Below are positions 46,901 to 57,664 of a DNA stretch of 64,000 nucleotides, in pieces; positions within the stretch are counted from its first letter, which is position 1; every line of letters starts with the position of its first letter. The notes under the pieces are model-generated. The model did no database searches, was not told the DNA's origin, and worked only from the letters and a program-made list of their open reading frames with translations. Source of the stretch: Liriodendron chinense (Eukaryota > Streptophyta > Magnoliopsida > Magnoliales > Magnoliaceae); contig ML058384.1 in the NCBI GenBank assembly GCA_003013855.2, positions 18,920,176 through 18,984,175 on the forward strand, read 5' to 3'. The position numbers and the translations under genes were made by a program.

Positions 46901-47159
46901 TTTTGTTTATCTTGCGTAATCCATCAAATAGGCATTACACCTGTAGAAAGATAATTTGCTATATCAGTGTACCATGGTGGATACATAGTAACAAAGAATT
47001 GTTCATTAGGGAATAAGTCCTAAATAGGTGACTTGTCAATGGAATCGGGCAGGACTAGGAGGGATAGATGATCCGCCACCACATTTTCTATTCCCTTCTT
47101 GTCTTTAATTTATAAATCGAATTCTTGAAGGAGTAGGATTCATCTAAGAAGGCGGGGCT

Positions 47160-47316
47160 TAGCATCCTTCTTTTAGAGAAGGTACTTCAGCATCGTATGA
47201 TCTGTGTATATAATGATCTTGGATTCTATTAAGTAAGGCCTGAATTTTTTTAAGACAGACTACGATTATGAGCTCTTTCTCCGTAGTAGAGTAATTAACT
47301 TGGGCAGGATTCAGAG
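47160..47316 (-). pseudogene. RNase H relic, minus strand, interrupted
   Basis: It reads TLNPAQVNYSTTEKEL-like from 47316 downward. The preceding residues are found 3.16 kb away at 50476-50500; the reading frame joins exactly when the insertion and one TSD copy are removed. Confidence 0.85.
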
Positions 47317-48837
47317 TGTAAGAACCCACATTCTTATTAGCAAGCATACACACTTGTACGCCCTCGAACCTTAGATTCATAAAACATGTAAGACACTTTA
47401 GGAAAATATCTTCATTAGTTAGCTTAGTAGGTGGATCGAATTTCGAGGATGAAATTCTGTGTAAGGATGGTAGAATGTAATGCCTCAAAAATTTGAGCGC
47501 GTGAGTAAGTACACGAGTGCATGTCCAGACGTGAGAACTTAAATTCTAGGTTGTGTTGTTCACTTGCATACACACACGTATGTACTTTTATACGCGTTCC
47601 AACCTTTTTAAGGCATTTGAAAACTCAGCATACTTAGCTAAGTCAACAAACTAACCGTTAGAAGGATCTATCATTGCTAGACCGGAAGATCTAACCTTCC
47701 ACTTTGATTTCGAATTACGTGATCAATGTAAACCCGCCGTACATCGTCCTGTACACGTCTATCAATAAATCTGATTCGTACATCATGTCCGTCACAGGGC
47801 ATACGCTTAGACCAGTGAATTCTCGACCCTATGAATCTGCTCGGGTGTGTTTGTAACATCCTAGGATTTTAGAATAATTTAAATTATAATTTAGTTAATT
47901 ATTTAATAATTTAAATAAATTAAAATATTGATAAATTAATAATAAATCATCCGTAGGGAATTACTATATGGTCTCTTTATTAAAGTTGCTTAGAATAAAC
48001 CTTAGAACAACATGGAAGTGATAGATTTTACAAAACTTGTAAATTTATGATAATTATGAAAATGCCATTAGTTAAACTTAAGTTATACCACCTTTTTAAG
48101 TTTTATGATTTCTGGAAATCATTTTCACACGAAACTCTATATACTAGTTTTAGGACACGATCTAACCATACACATCAAATTTCAACCCTCCGTTCATCCT
48201 ACAAATGCCCTAATCAGAAATCGGATCATAAGTGGGCCGCCGTGACTCGGATCTGCCTCATTTTTCTTGTCAGTGATTTATTTTGCATTATTCACATATT
48301 AGATGGAGCAAATGGTATAGATCAACTTCAAGTAGACCCGGCGTGCAAAGAGGAGCATAAAATGTACATTACGTGCGACACACGTTAAAAAAAAAACAAA
48401 AGAATTCTATTCGAATTCTTCTTCCTTACTGTGTAAACAGCAGATGGCACTGCCGTCTCTGTCCGTCCACACCGTCCATCATAGTGGACCCCAGTGAAAA
48501 ATCCAAGCTGTCTATCGATTTTATTTCTGCAACGCTTACCTTCCTCTCGAATCTCTCTTCCATCTACTGAACATCTGCTCTTCTTCAAATCACCATTCAA
48601 ATCAAGGAATTCCAAGATCCACGGATCTGACGTGCATGGATGGGCCAGATCTCTTCTAAATCTCCGTGTGGACCCCATCTAGATTTCCAATAGATTACTT
48701 GTGCAAAGAAGCTTTGAAACTCGGTTAGTTTCCTCCTCCAACTCAAACTAAAATTCTTTCCTACGTATCTATCTACGCATCTACCGACTGACGGTAGAGC
48801 TATAAGATTCCCCAGGCCGTGTTCCCCTCCTTCAGAG

Positions 48838-48875
48838 AACGCAAGAGAAAGAGAAAGAGAGAGAGAGAGAGAAGC

Positions 48876-48940
<65 letters not shown>
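48838..48940. repeat. (GA)n microsatellite
   Basis: Long AG/GA run interrupted by GAAGCTGC near 48872. A purine-rich (AAGAAAG)n tract follows at about 49040-49125. Confidence 0.92.
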
Positions 48941-48943
<3 letters not shown>

Positions 48944-49039
48944 ATGTTAAAGAGAGAGAAGGAGAGAGAGAGAGCGAGAAAAGGTGGTGGTGCCGTTGCT
49001 TTGCTGTTGCTGCGCCACACCACTGCTGGATCCTGCTCC

Positions 49040-49125
49040 AGCCAAGAAAGAAGAAAGAAGAAGAAAGAAAGAAAGAAGGAAGAAAGAAGAAAGAAGAAGG
49101 AAGAAGAAAGAAGAAAGAAGAAGGG
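49040..49125. repeat. (AAG/AAAG)n purine tract
   Basis: Repeats of GAAGAAAGAAG, almost pure purine over ~85 bp. Apparent ORFs across it are low-complexity artefacts. Confidence 0.88.
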
Positions 49126-49699
49126 ATCTCTTCTCAACTGAGTCAACTCGCTGAGTCGACTCAGTTCGGTCCTTTTCAAGTTTAAGGGACATTGCATGTG
49201 AGTGATTCATCTCACAATTTTCTAGTTGATTTTCTCTTATCTTTTCATCGTAATATTTAAATTCGTTTCCGTTCTCTGTTATTCGACAATTGGATTTTAT
49301 GTAAGAATTCCGTTTTTCAACTCGTCTCCTTAATCAAGTCTTTTAATATTGTTTCTTTTTCTTTCCTATCATCTATAAGGGGATCTTAGGTATGGATCCA
49401 ACTCCAGTCTCTGTTCTTAAATCGCATTTCATAATTGTTCATTCTTGATGTTTTTCCCAAAATTATCCTCTTTAGTTGTACATATCCAGATGTTAGATAA
49501 ACTTGACGTGGGTTACCTTACACCACAATCTTCTCAATTTCTTTAATTTAAAACAGACTAAAAGTTTACATAAAGGATTACCTAAATAAAGAAACACATG
49601 CATGGTGTGATTGTGCTTGAATTTTGGATATGCATAGTATGCTTGAAGAAGTGCTTCCATAACTCATGACATGTGCATCCATTTATACACTGCGACAGA

Positions 49700-49990
49700 A
49701 CAGGAGCATGGTTGATTTGACTCCTGGCGTACATGGTTGATTTGCCGCCTTGCTGTACCGGTTAGGTGAGCATGGTTGATTTGCGATAGGTTCCTAACTT
49801 TCAGTGGCAGCGAGTTCTGGTCGTTTCACTTATTGAGCATGGTTGATTTGCTCGGTTGGATCAGTGGTGCATGGTTGATTTGCCCACTGGCGTGCATGGT
49901 TGATTTTCTGCCTCGCTGTACTGGTTAGGTGAGCATGGTTGATTTGCGACAGGTTCCTAATGTTCAGTGGCGGCGAGTTCCTAGACGTTT
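49700..49990. repeat. CATGGTTGATTTG repeat cluster
   Basis: The 12-13 bp motif CATGGTTGATTTG occurs seven times. The set is arranged as a ~185-bp imperfect duplication: the block with GGCGTACATGGTTGATTTG, TGTACCGGTTAGGTGAGC and GGTTCCTAA at about 49725-49810 recurs at about 49890-49980. Confidence 0.85.
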
Positions 49991-50480
49991 ATTGCTCTCA
50001 CACGTATCATAACATACATGACATCATGATAATCATATTCCATTGATAATAAATAATAAAGTGTATCAATCATAACCTCATCCTAGTATATTTCATACAA
50101 TTTTATCCGTTGATGATTCGCCTCCTATTTCTTATTAACTGGAATATTACTTATGATGGAAAAGACCTCACTGGGCTTTTAGCTCACCAAAATCACACAG
50201 TTCTTGCAGGTTTTCAGGAAGGAAAGGACGTAGATGGAACAGAGTATTCAGATGGTCACGTGTTACTCAAACGTCAACTGTAGTTGATTTATTTTATCTT
50301 GTAAAATTTAATGTAATAAGATATTAGTGGAAACGAAACTTTATATTTGAGATTTATTTTAGTTATGCGATATGTGGAATGAAATTTCCAGGAATCTATG
50401 CTCGAAATTTCAATTCACACCCTGGAACTCGGGCTTTGGGTTATTGTACTCGGGTTTCGAATTTCAGGCGTGACACAGAG

Positions 50481-50764
50481 TCTTACTGACATAGTAGATA
50501 ACATGGGGCTTCTTATCCTTCGTTTGTCCTAACACTGTCCCAATAGCATAGTCGCTTGCGTCACACATCAATTCAAAAGGAAGCGACCAATCCGGTGGTT
50601 GCATGATAGGTGCGGTTGTCAACATGCCTTTTTGCTTTGAAAAAGCTATTTGGCATTCGGCATTCCACTCGAATTGGTTGTCCTTTTGAAGGAGATTACA
50701 TACACGACGAGAGATGTGGCTAAAGTCCCTAATGAATTGCTTATAAAATCCAGCGTCGCCGAAT
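50481..50764 (-). pseudogene. Athila-like RT C-terminus and RNase H start, minus strand
   Basis: Read leftward: GDAGFYKQFIRDFSHIS (about 50755-50700), LLQKDNQFEWNAECQIAF, TTAPIMQPPDWSLPFELMCD, ASDYAIGTVLGQTKDKKPHV and YYVSKTL. It corresponds to 22330-22615 of the plus-strand element. The match ends at about 50764. Confidence 0.85.
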
Positions 50765-50772
50765 AATTATGA

Positions 50773-52445
50773 GAAGAGGAAGATGGATAAATGGCAGGAA
50801 AAATATGAAAATAAGTAAGTGAAAAGAGGTTGAAGAGGAAGATGGATAGATGGCAGGAAAAGTATGAGAATAAAACAATACGGCCAAATGAGAGAGTCAA
50901 GAATACAAATGTAGAGGAGGGAGAGACCACAAAGAGGGCCGTCAAATCAGAAGAAAAGTCTAGATGAAAGAAAATGTACAAGTTTTTATTTAATAAAGTA
51001 ACTAAATATGCTACCAAAGTGACCGAAGTGAGGGAAGACAATAAGATATTAAGTGAAAAAGTATCTCGCCTTGAAGCCGAATTGGAGATGGTTAAGGTAT
51101 TTTAAATTCTAATTGTGCTGCACTGGTACTATACAATGCGAGTTAGATACTAATCAAATATATATCGTGCGTCTCCAGGGCAAACGCGCGGCGGAAGAAC
51201 GGGATGGAGCAGAAATAGAGCCTTATTCAATTCAGCGTACTTCGGATGCATACTGTGTTCATAACACAGATGACGTAGAGGTTTACACTACCCGTGTCGT
51301 GTATTCTGGGGGTGTGTCAACATTTGTGACACCCCCTCATTTTACATGCGGGTTAGCAAGAGCTGATAATCTGAAGCCCATTCGTGACCAACAACCTTTG
51401 AGGTTCTAATGTAGCCCGTTCATAGAACCTCGCACAGAGATGGAATTCGGCTTCACCTACATAGCGGGATTTGTGGACCCGTCGAGGCAACTATCGCCTA
51501 ATGAATACACTATTGTTAAAGCCACTTATGATTCGAGTGACCATAATTGGTTGCATTATATATGGGATAACGTATGAGCTGATAATGGGGTAAGCCGCAG
51601 TTCAATGTAGGTTTCATTACGGATCGCATTAATTTATTATATATGTTTACTATAAATATTTCTTTACAGAGTGCATTAACGCCCATATGGATTTCCTGAC
51701 GGATCGCAAAGCAAATTATCTTGTCGCGTACCCCCAGGATTGCTTGTTTGTGTTCACTTGGTTTTGGGTAAATATTCCTAATAAGAATAGTTTAATGCCA
51801 GTATATATATTAAACAATATATTTCAAATTTATAGTTTTTCTCTTATCTTACCTAAACAGGTATTGTTCTAGCCTAGATGTCAATAGCATATATAAATAT
51901 GTTGCAGGTGACCACACTAATAGGAAGTCGTTGGAGAATGGACTTAATCCTGCAGTTGTGGCCTTGGTTGCTCGGTCGGGAAAGGCTATATGGCAGTACG
52001 ACACGGTTTGTCTACGATTACATATGTACCTTTGATGGAATGTGTATGGTAAAAATATGTGCTTATAATAGTTTTCATGTACTTTATAGGTCTACTTCCC
52101 CGTCTATGTGAATGAATCACATTGGTCTTTAATAGTATTGCACCCAATGAAGAGAGAAGTATGGTTGATCGACAGTATAACGACCACTTGGAAGAGAAAT
52201 TTCAAATCGTATGCACGTGGATTCACATAGGAGCTTCAATAGTTTATTCATATGTGATGACGGGAATCCATTCTTGGAAGTTGATTGGCATTTTGATATT
52301 TTCGAAGGGACTCCTAAACAAACGAATAGTAATGATTGTGGGGTATATGTCATGAAAGCTATGGACTTCCTATGCAACTGGTTGGATGTACGGATTACTC
52401 CGGTAGAGTTTCATTGTCCAAAATTTAAATCATCATGTTGTTGAT
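50773..52445 (+). pseudogene. Ulp1-like (C48) cysteine protease gene, broken, with introns
   Basis: Exons decay but can be followed. The N-terminal part holds a duplicated 12-residue unit (KMDKWQEKYENK, at 50779 and 50842) and a coiled-coil stretch ending SRLEAELEMVK at 51095; a GT-AG intron spans 51096-51178. The next exon (51179-51580) has a charged segment and TIVKATYDSSDHNWLHYIWD. Exon 51672-51765 holds INAHMDFLTDR. Exon 52090 onward gives VNESHWSLIVLHP and REVWLIDS, with the catalytic His and Asp. After a frame shift comes PKQTNSNDCGVYVMKAMDFL (52313-52372), with the conserved Gln and catalytic Cys. SUMO/Ulp1-type proteases cleave SUMO or ubiquitin-like tails; plant MULE and CACTA elements often carry such genes. 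Stops at 51407 and 51576 indicate a pseudogene. Confidence 0.82.
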
Positions 52446-52994
52446 CCACTATTTACTTATTACTTTAGATGTTAAACCACAGGAAGAAGTCCCAAATTTC
52501 AGGCAAACGCTAGCCTTCGACTTCAATTTAAGTTGACAGGAATCACAACATCGGTACAATTATCTTTGGATGAAGATATTGTACAGGTCATCGAAAGCGG
52601 CTCGTCATCAACGAAGAATGATCTACCCACAGCGAAAAAAACTCCAAGGAAGCCGCAGACACAAAGATGTTACTATGGAAGAGAGCATAGGAATCAATCT
52701 TGATCTAGTAGATATGTAATTCACTTTGCACAGGCGATATGTGTTAAAGAGAAGACTTTATTTTTCTATTTTCAGGAGATATGTAATTCACTTTATACTT
52801 TGCATAAACACATACTGAGCACTGGATTTCTTGTATACCACACATGCAACTTCTGACCGTGCATCATCCATTTTGGCAATTAATGACCATTTTTATAATA
52901 TAATCTGGTTGTCGAATAAGGTGTTATCCAGAGTCATTTATTGAAGCTGTAATTGAAGGTCAGAGATTACCTTGTCATAATCTTGTACAATAGA

Positions 52995-54115
52995 ATCTGA
53001 AATCCCCTTTAAGCACTATGAAATCCATCGACCACTCTGGAATCTTCATGACCACTATGGAATCTTCGTGACCACTATGGAATCCTCCTAAGCACTATGG
53101 AATCCTACTGAGAACTGTGGAATCCTCCTGAGCACTACGCTAGCCTCCTGAGCGCTATAGAATCCCACTGAGCATTGTAGAATCCCCCTGATTACTATGA
53201 AATCCTACTAAGCACTGTGGAATCCTACTGAGTACTATGGAATCCCACTGAGCAATATGGAATCCGATTGGACACTGAGCACTATGAAATCCCACTAAAC
53301 ACTATGGAATCCCACTGAGCACTATGGAATCCCACTGAGCACCATGGAATCCCAATGAGAATTATGGAATCCTCCTAAGTACTATGGAATCCTACTGAGA
53401 ACTATATAATCCTACTGAACACTATGGAATCCCACTAAGCATTGTGGAATCCCACTGAACAGTATGGAATCCCATGAGTAGTATGGAATCCCACTGAGAA
53501 CTATGGAATCCCACTGAGCACTATGGAATCCCACTGAATTCTATGGAATCCCACTGAACACTATAGAATACCACTAAGTACTATGGAATCCCACTGAACA
53601 CTAAGGAATCCCACTGAGCACTATGGAATCCCACTGAGCACTATGGAATCCTCCTGAGCACTGTGGAATCCGACTGAGAACTTGGAATCCCACTGAGCAT
53701 TGTGGAATCCCACTGAACACTATGAAATCCCACTGAGAACTTTGGAATCCTCCAGAGCAGTATGGAATCCTCCTGACCACTATGGAATCTCACTGAGCAC
53801 TGTGAAATCCCCCTGAGTATTATGAAATCCAACTGAGCACTGTGGAATTCTCTTGAGCACTATGGAATCCTACTGAGAACTCTGGAATCCTCCAGAGCAC
53901 TATGGAATCGCACTAAACACTATGAAATCCCACTAAGCACTATGGAATCCTCCAGAGCACTATGGAATCCCACTGAGCACTTTGGAATCCCACTGAACAC
54001 TCTGGAATCCCACTAAGCATTATGGAATCTTCCAGAGCACTATGGAATCCCACTGAACAATGTGAAATCCTACTGAGTACTATGAAATCCTACTGAGCAC
54101 TGTGGAATCCTCCTC
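52995..54115. repeat. Minisatellite of ~20-bp units
   Basis: Roughly 50 head-to-tail copies of GAGCACTATGGAATCCCACT and variants (CCTCCT for CCCACT, AGAACT for GAGCACT). The array begins at about 52995, with the first copies the most diverged, and ends at about 54115 with GGAATCCTCCTCC. It lies ~550 bp after the Ulp1-like gene. No ORF-preserving period (20 is not a multiple of 3). Confidence 0.95.
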
Positions 54116-54233
54116 CATGGAGACTTGGCCTTTAGTTAAGTGGATACAGGACAGACTTGTGGATATAGATCGGCGGGCCTCATGCTTAGATGCTCGGAAC
54201 TGGCGTTCATGCACAAACATGTATGGTAAGTAA

Positions 54234-54617
54234 GGGCATGTTTGGATACCACCAAATAAGTTACTTTTCTGCTGACAACAGCAGATAAGTGATTGACATT
54301 CAGAAAAGTATGTTTAGTTTACGATTAATCATAAGCAACTTTTTTACTTAAAAATAAATATTCATTTCAGTTTTTTTTTTTCTGCTATCTTGAAAGAGAG
54401 GAGGCTCATTGATACCGTCCATGTTAAAGGATGCCGCACATGGTGTTTACCAGACTGGGTGTTGGTGTTTCAACAGGGCAACGTAAGACTTTTTTAGTGA
54501 AGTGTTTTAAAAACATACTTACCAAACATGCTCATTTGTTGATTAAGTAGAAACAAAGATAAGTTGCTTATCTGATAAGTAGCTTATCGTAAGTAACTTA
54601 CAATCCATACGAGCCCC
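54234..54617. mobile_element. MITE-like element
   Basis: The left end reads GGGCATGTTTGGATACC; the reverse complement of the right end reads GGGGCTCGTATGGATTG. Subterminal sequence also pairs: AAATAAGTTACTT near 54247 against the AAGTAACTTAC region near 54591. At ~384 bp with no ORF, the ends look like hAT- or Harbinger-type MITEs. A clear TSD is not visible, so the ends may be off by a few bases. Confidence 0.5.
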
Positions 54618-54659
54618 TTCCATTCATTTTGCCAAGTTGGATTCCAGAGTCACTATTTA

Positions 54660-55170
54660 ATGGGTTGAAATGGATTGAGTTGGTTCTAGGATGTGTTTAG
54701 AGGGTGAAATGGATTGAGTGCCCAACATATAGCTTCGGCACACCGATGATATGACTTCGGTGCACCGAAGAACTTCGATCACGCACCAATGGGCCTCATC
54801 GTACCAAAGGATGAGGGATTCATGCATATGCACCATCGGTGCACCAAAGGGATCCTCGTGGTACCGAAGGCCTCCTACGGTCACGAGCCGACTGGGGAGA
54901 TCTTACCAAAGGGGCTCATTCGGGGGGGTCAGTGCACAGAAAGGACGCCATTGGCATACTGAAGAATGGTCCAGAGTGCTTCAGTTTTTGTCCGAAGGCT
55001 TCAACACCGACCGAAGCACTTTGTTGAAAATGGGGAAATGTGCATTCGTGTTTCGGTGCAACGAAGTAAGTACTACGGCACACCAAACCCAACTAGAATC
55101 TTTTTTTTTTAAAATGTGGTTTAAGGTGCGTTTAACCCATTTCACTCAACTTTTCCTCTTCCTCCCTAAA
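54660..55170. mobile_element. Possible non-autonomous element with terminal inverted repeats
   Basis: TTGAAATGGATTGAGTTG (from 54664, repeated as GTGAAATGGATTGAGTG at about 54705) is roughly inverted as AACCCATTTCACTCAAC at 55134-55150. The interior is dominated by TTCGGTGCACCGAAG and decayed copies (GGCACACCGA, GGTACCGAAGG). This is a palindromic motif distinct from the GACCGGTC type. Family unknown. Confidence 0.4.
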
Positions 55171-55514
55171 ACTCTACCAACCCTAAGCTTCTAGATACTC
55201 TCCTAAACCCCTACTTCTCTTGGATTCGCCTCCAACCACATCTGAGGTGTACTGGGTCACAATACATTCTAGGATTTGGGCTTTAGAAGCTTGCCACTCG
55301 AGATTTTCTCTAAATACGGTGGGTTTGTTGTTCCATAAGGGTACATATGGCTGGTTTCCTTTCCTCCATTGCTTCTTTCGTAGTCATTCCTCTACTAGTT
55401 GCCATGATGGGCAAGAGGAAGGGTTCCTCAAGTGGGGCATGCCCTATCTGCCCTGGTGGTAAGAGAAAGAAGGATGCTACTGGGGCATCCTCCTCTTGAG
55501 CGCTTAATAGGGAT

Positions 55515-56534
55515 GTGGCGGCACCAGTGGGTGGCCCCCGGATGAAGGGTTGGACCCGTCATGGGGGTAAGAAGATTATTTATGAGGCGATAGCGAAAAT
55601 TCTAGACATCTTTCCTACTGACGGGGTCGGGGAATGGATGACAATGCTAGGCAGGGATCCCATTTTCCACCCTACAGTCGTTGCAAATGACCAAACTGTG
55701 GAAGATTTTTATGATGCCACCCAAAACCCCAAGAGGAACCCCTTGCGGTTTGATGTGATTGTACAAAGTGTCACTCACCAGGTGGATACGAAGGTGATTT
55801 CCACCTCCCTCAAGATACCTTTGGGGTCAGTAGTAATTGAAGCCGAAGACCGGGAGAGGAAGGCAATGCAGCTCACCCACACCCAGTTCTTGTGTGGGCA
55901 AAATGTCAAGTGGGAAAAGGGCAATTGTTTGAGATCTTCCGACCTACTGCCAGTTTTCTGGAGGTTCCGCTATATCTTTGTCTGAAATGTCTACCCCAGG
56001 GCCAGAAATCGCACCGAATTGACCCCCTATATGGTAAAGGTCCTGTATCGGGTAAGGAAATTGGAGATGGTATTCTTGCCCACCATCATTCTCACTCAAA
56101 TGTTGAAGCCGATTTCGACTTCTCGTCCCTTGAACCTGCCATTCGGGCGTCTAGCCTGCCAGTTGGTGAAACAATTTGGCCTCACCACTGCCACTACTAG
56201 GCTCATAGACTTTGATGTCATCAATCACAAGAAAGTGGATCGCCTGAAGGTGGGAGCACCCCGACTAACACTCCGACTCATGGGTGATTATGGCTCCGAG
56301 GGCAAGGATGAGGCAGAAGAAGAGGAGGATGATGAGGCTGAGGATGAAGACGATGACTACCAGCCTGCCACCGGCTTGGAAGAGCGTATCGTAACATTAA
56401 AGCGAGCTGTGTCTGAGAGGGCTGAACGTCATGAGCGCTGGAACAAGTGGCTTTATAAGAAGATGCAGGAGATCATGTGCTGCATCCAGAAAGAGGACGC
56501 GCCACCTCCATCTCCGGTCTTATTGGATTATTAG
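55515..56534 (+). pseudogene. Degraded transposon-associated ORF, putative plant transposon protein type
   Basis: Two overlapping frames join at about 55985 by a frameshift. The first 157 codons include YEAIAKILDIFPTDGVGEW and FYDATQNPKRNPLRFDVI. The second (171 codons) has NRTELTPYMVKVLYRVRKLE, LPTIILTQMLKPIS, an acidic run (EEEEDDEAEDEDDD, about 56305-56360) and a helical C-terminus. The overall layout resembles the uncharacterised putative plant transposon protein domain found in some gypsy elements. I recognise no catalytic motif. The 3' flank (GGCTGGGGGAACAATGTAATGAC at about 56630) also looks retrotransposon-like. Confidence 0.45.
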
Positions 56535-57664
56535 GATCCTAGTTCTGGTTTTTTTTTTTTTTCTTTTCTCTTTTGCTGCTTTATTCTATTATAAGTGTTG
56601 GGTAAATGCTTCTGTTAACTTTTATGTTTTGGCTGGGGGAACAATGTAATGACATGGGTAAATTTTTAAATGAATTGTTCCCATTTTGGGATCTTCCTTG
56701 ATTGATTTGTGTGGCCTTAGATTTGTGGACACTGGTTTATAAAAATAGGACCATTAGATTTTATTTATTTTTCATTTTTAACCATCCCATGAATATCGAC
56801 CAATCCATTCCCAAGGTAACAAGAAAAAATATAAATTTGGTTCATGGTACATCTAAACTAGAACCCATGATTTGGACAGCTTAATTTGAATTAATTGCAT
56901 CCCCATATTCAATTTCTAAGTATTTTCTAAGTGTCCGTGTATCATCCATCACACTCCCACAGAGTATTAAAGTTCCTCTCTTAAAAAGAGATAAAAAAAA
57001 AAAATAAATACAATACAATACAACCAACGTTTGAAAAGTGGGCAGGAAATGTGAACATGGATTCCTGTCGCAATCGCTGTAGGGTGGAACCACTGTGCAT
57101 AGATGGGGACATGTAAGTTGTCATCAGGGAAAAGGTTACGAGCAAATCCCAGCCACGCATTGGAATAAGGTTATTTGTGAAACATATCCAACCTTTTCTC
57201 GAAAGGGGAGTTATTTGATACTCCGGCTGCATATGACACTTAATATGCAGATCAATGATTGGGTTCATAGTTCTAAAACTTAATGACTCAATTGAAACCT
57301 TGGACGAGTCAACTCCGCTCAAGCAGAGAAAAGCGTAATTATTTGAACTTGTTCAACCTATTCAAATTTTTTTCGAAATCCATATGTTTGAACATGTTCG
57401 AAATCCACCATATCTCATAGCACATGCGGCGTCCTAGAGGCGGCGTACTAAGCATTATGAAAAATATACATCTTGTTGGGTCCCACATTTAGGGACACAT
57501 CACATTGGGTCCCACATTGCAGAGCATTTCTCCTAAATTCTCACCTCTTTCGAGGATTCAAAATGACCTAAAAGTGCCTTTTTATATTCTCTTCGATTCC
57601 ATTGAAATTCACTTGTCATCAAATCCATGGTTTTGAAGTAGGCTAGCAAGATATCTGTAGACAC
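56535..57664. other. Unassigned non-coding DNA
   Basis: T-rich tracts (56550-56575) and a run of A (56991-57005). Sequence near 57420-57540 has two copies of TTGGGTCCCACAT. No gene or element boundary is recognised. Confidence 0.4.

Larger units (their letters stand above)
47317..50475. mobile_element. 3.16-kb LTR-type insertion with TSD CAGAG, composite interior
   Basis: It is bounded by TGTAAGAACCC at 47317 and AGGCGTGACA at 50475 and flanked by perfect CAGAG copies (47312-47316 and 50476-50480). Inside, 47440-47475 reads like a chromovirus (Tekay-type) gag-pol end and PPT (CGAGGATGAAATTCTG, then GTAAGGATGGTAG) followed by an LTR-like start TGTAATGCCTC at 47476. Another LTR-like start, TGTAACATCCTAGGATTTTAG, occurs at 47852; together with the end at 50475 it would form a 2624-bp LTR. 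It is probably a deleted element of which mainly the 3' LTR survives, but a solo LTR of a third type is possible. Confidence 0.7.
43006..50764 (-). mobile_element. Athila-like retrotransposon, 3' half, minus strand, with nested insertion
   Basis: Components read leftward: RT (50481-50764), RNase H (broken by a 3.16-kb insertion at 47317-50475), integrase, 3' UTR, 3' LTR (43006-44496). The 5' half is absent; homology stops at about 50764, next to the Ulp1-like gene. The coding region is similar to the plus-strand element at 20-24 kb, so the two are the same or sister families. The LTR lacks the GACCGGTC cassette. Confidence 0.87.

Noticed and set aside
48832..49197. 121-codon Ser/Leu-rich open frame on the minus strand
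   Set aside because: It is produced by translation through (GA)n and (AAG)n tracts.
52995..54115. Minisatellite read as a CRISPR or coding repeat
   Set aside because: There are no spacers, only contiguous 20-bp units, and the period is not a multiple of three.
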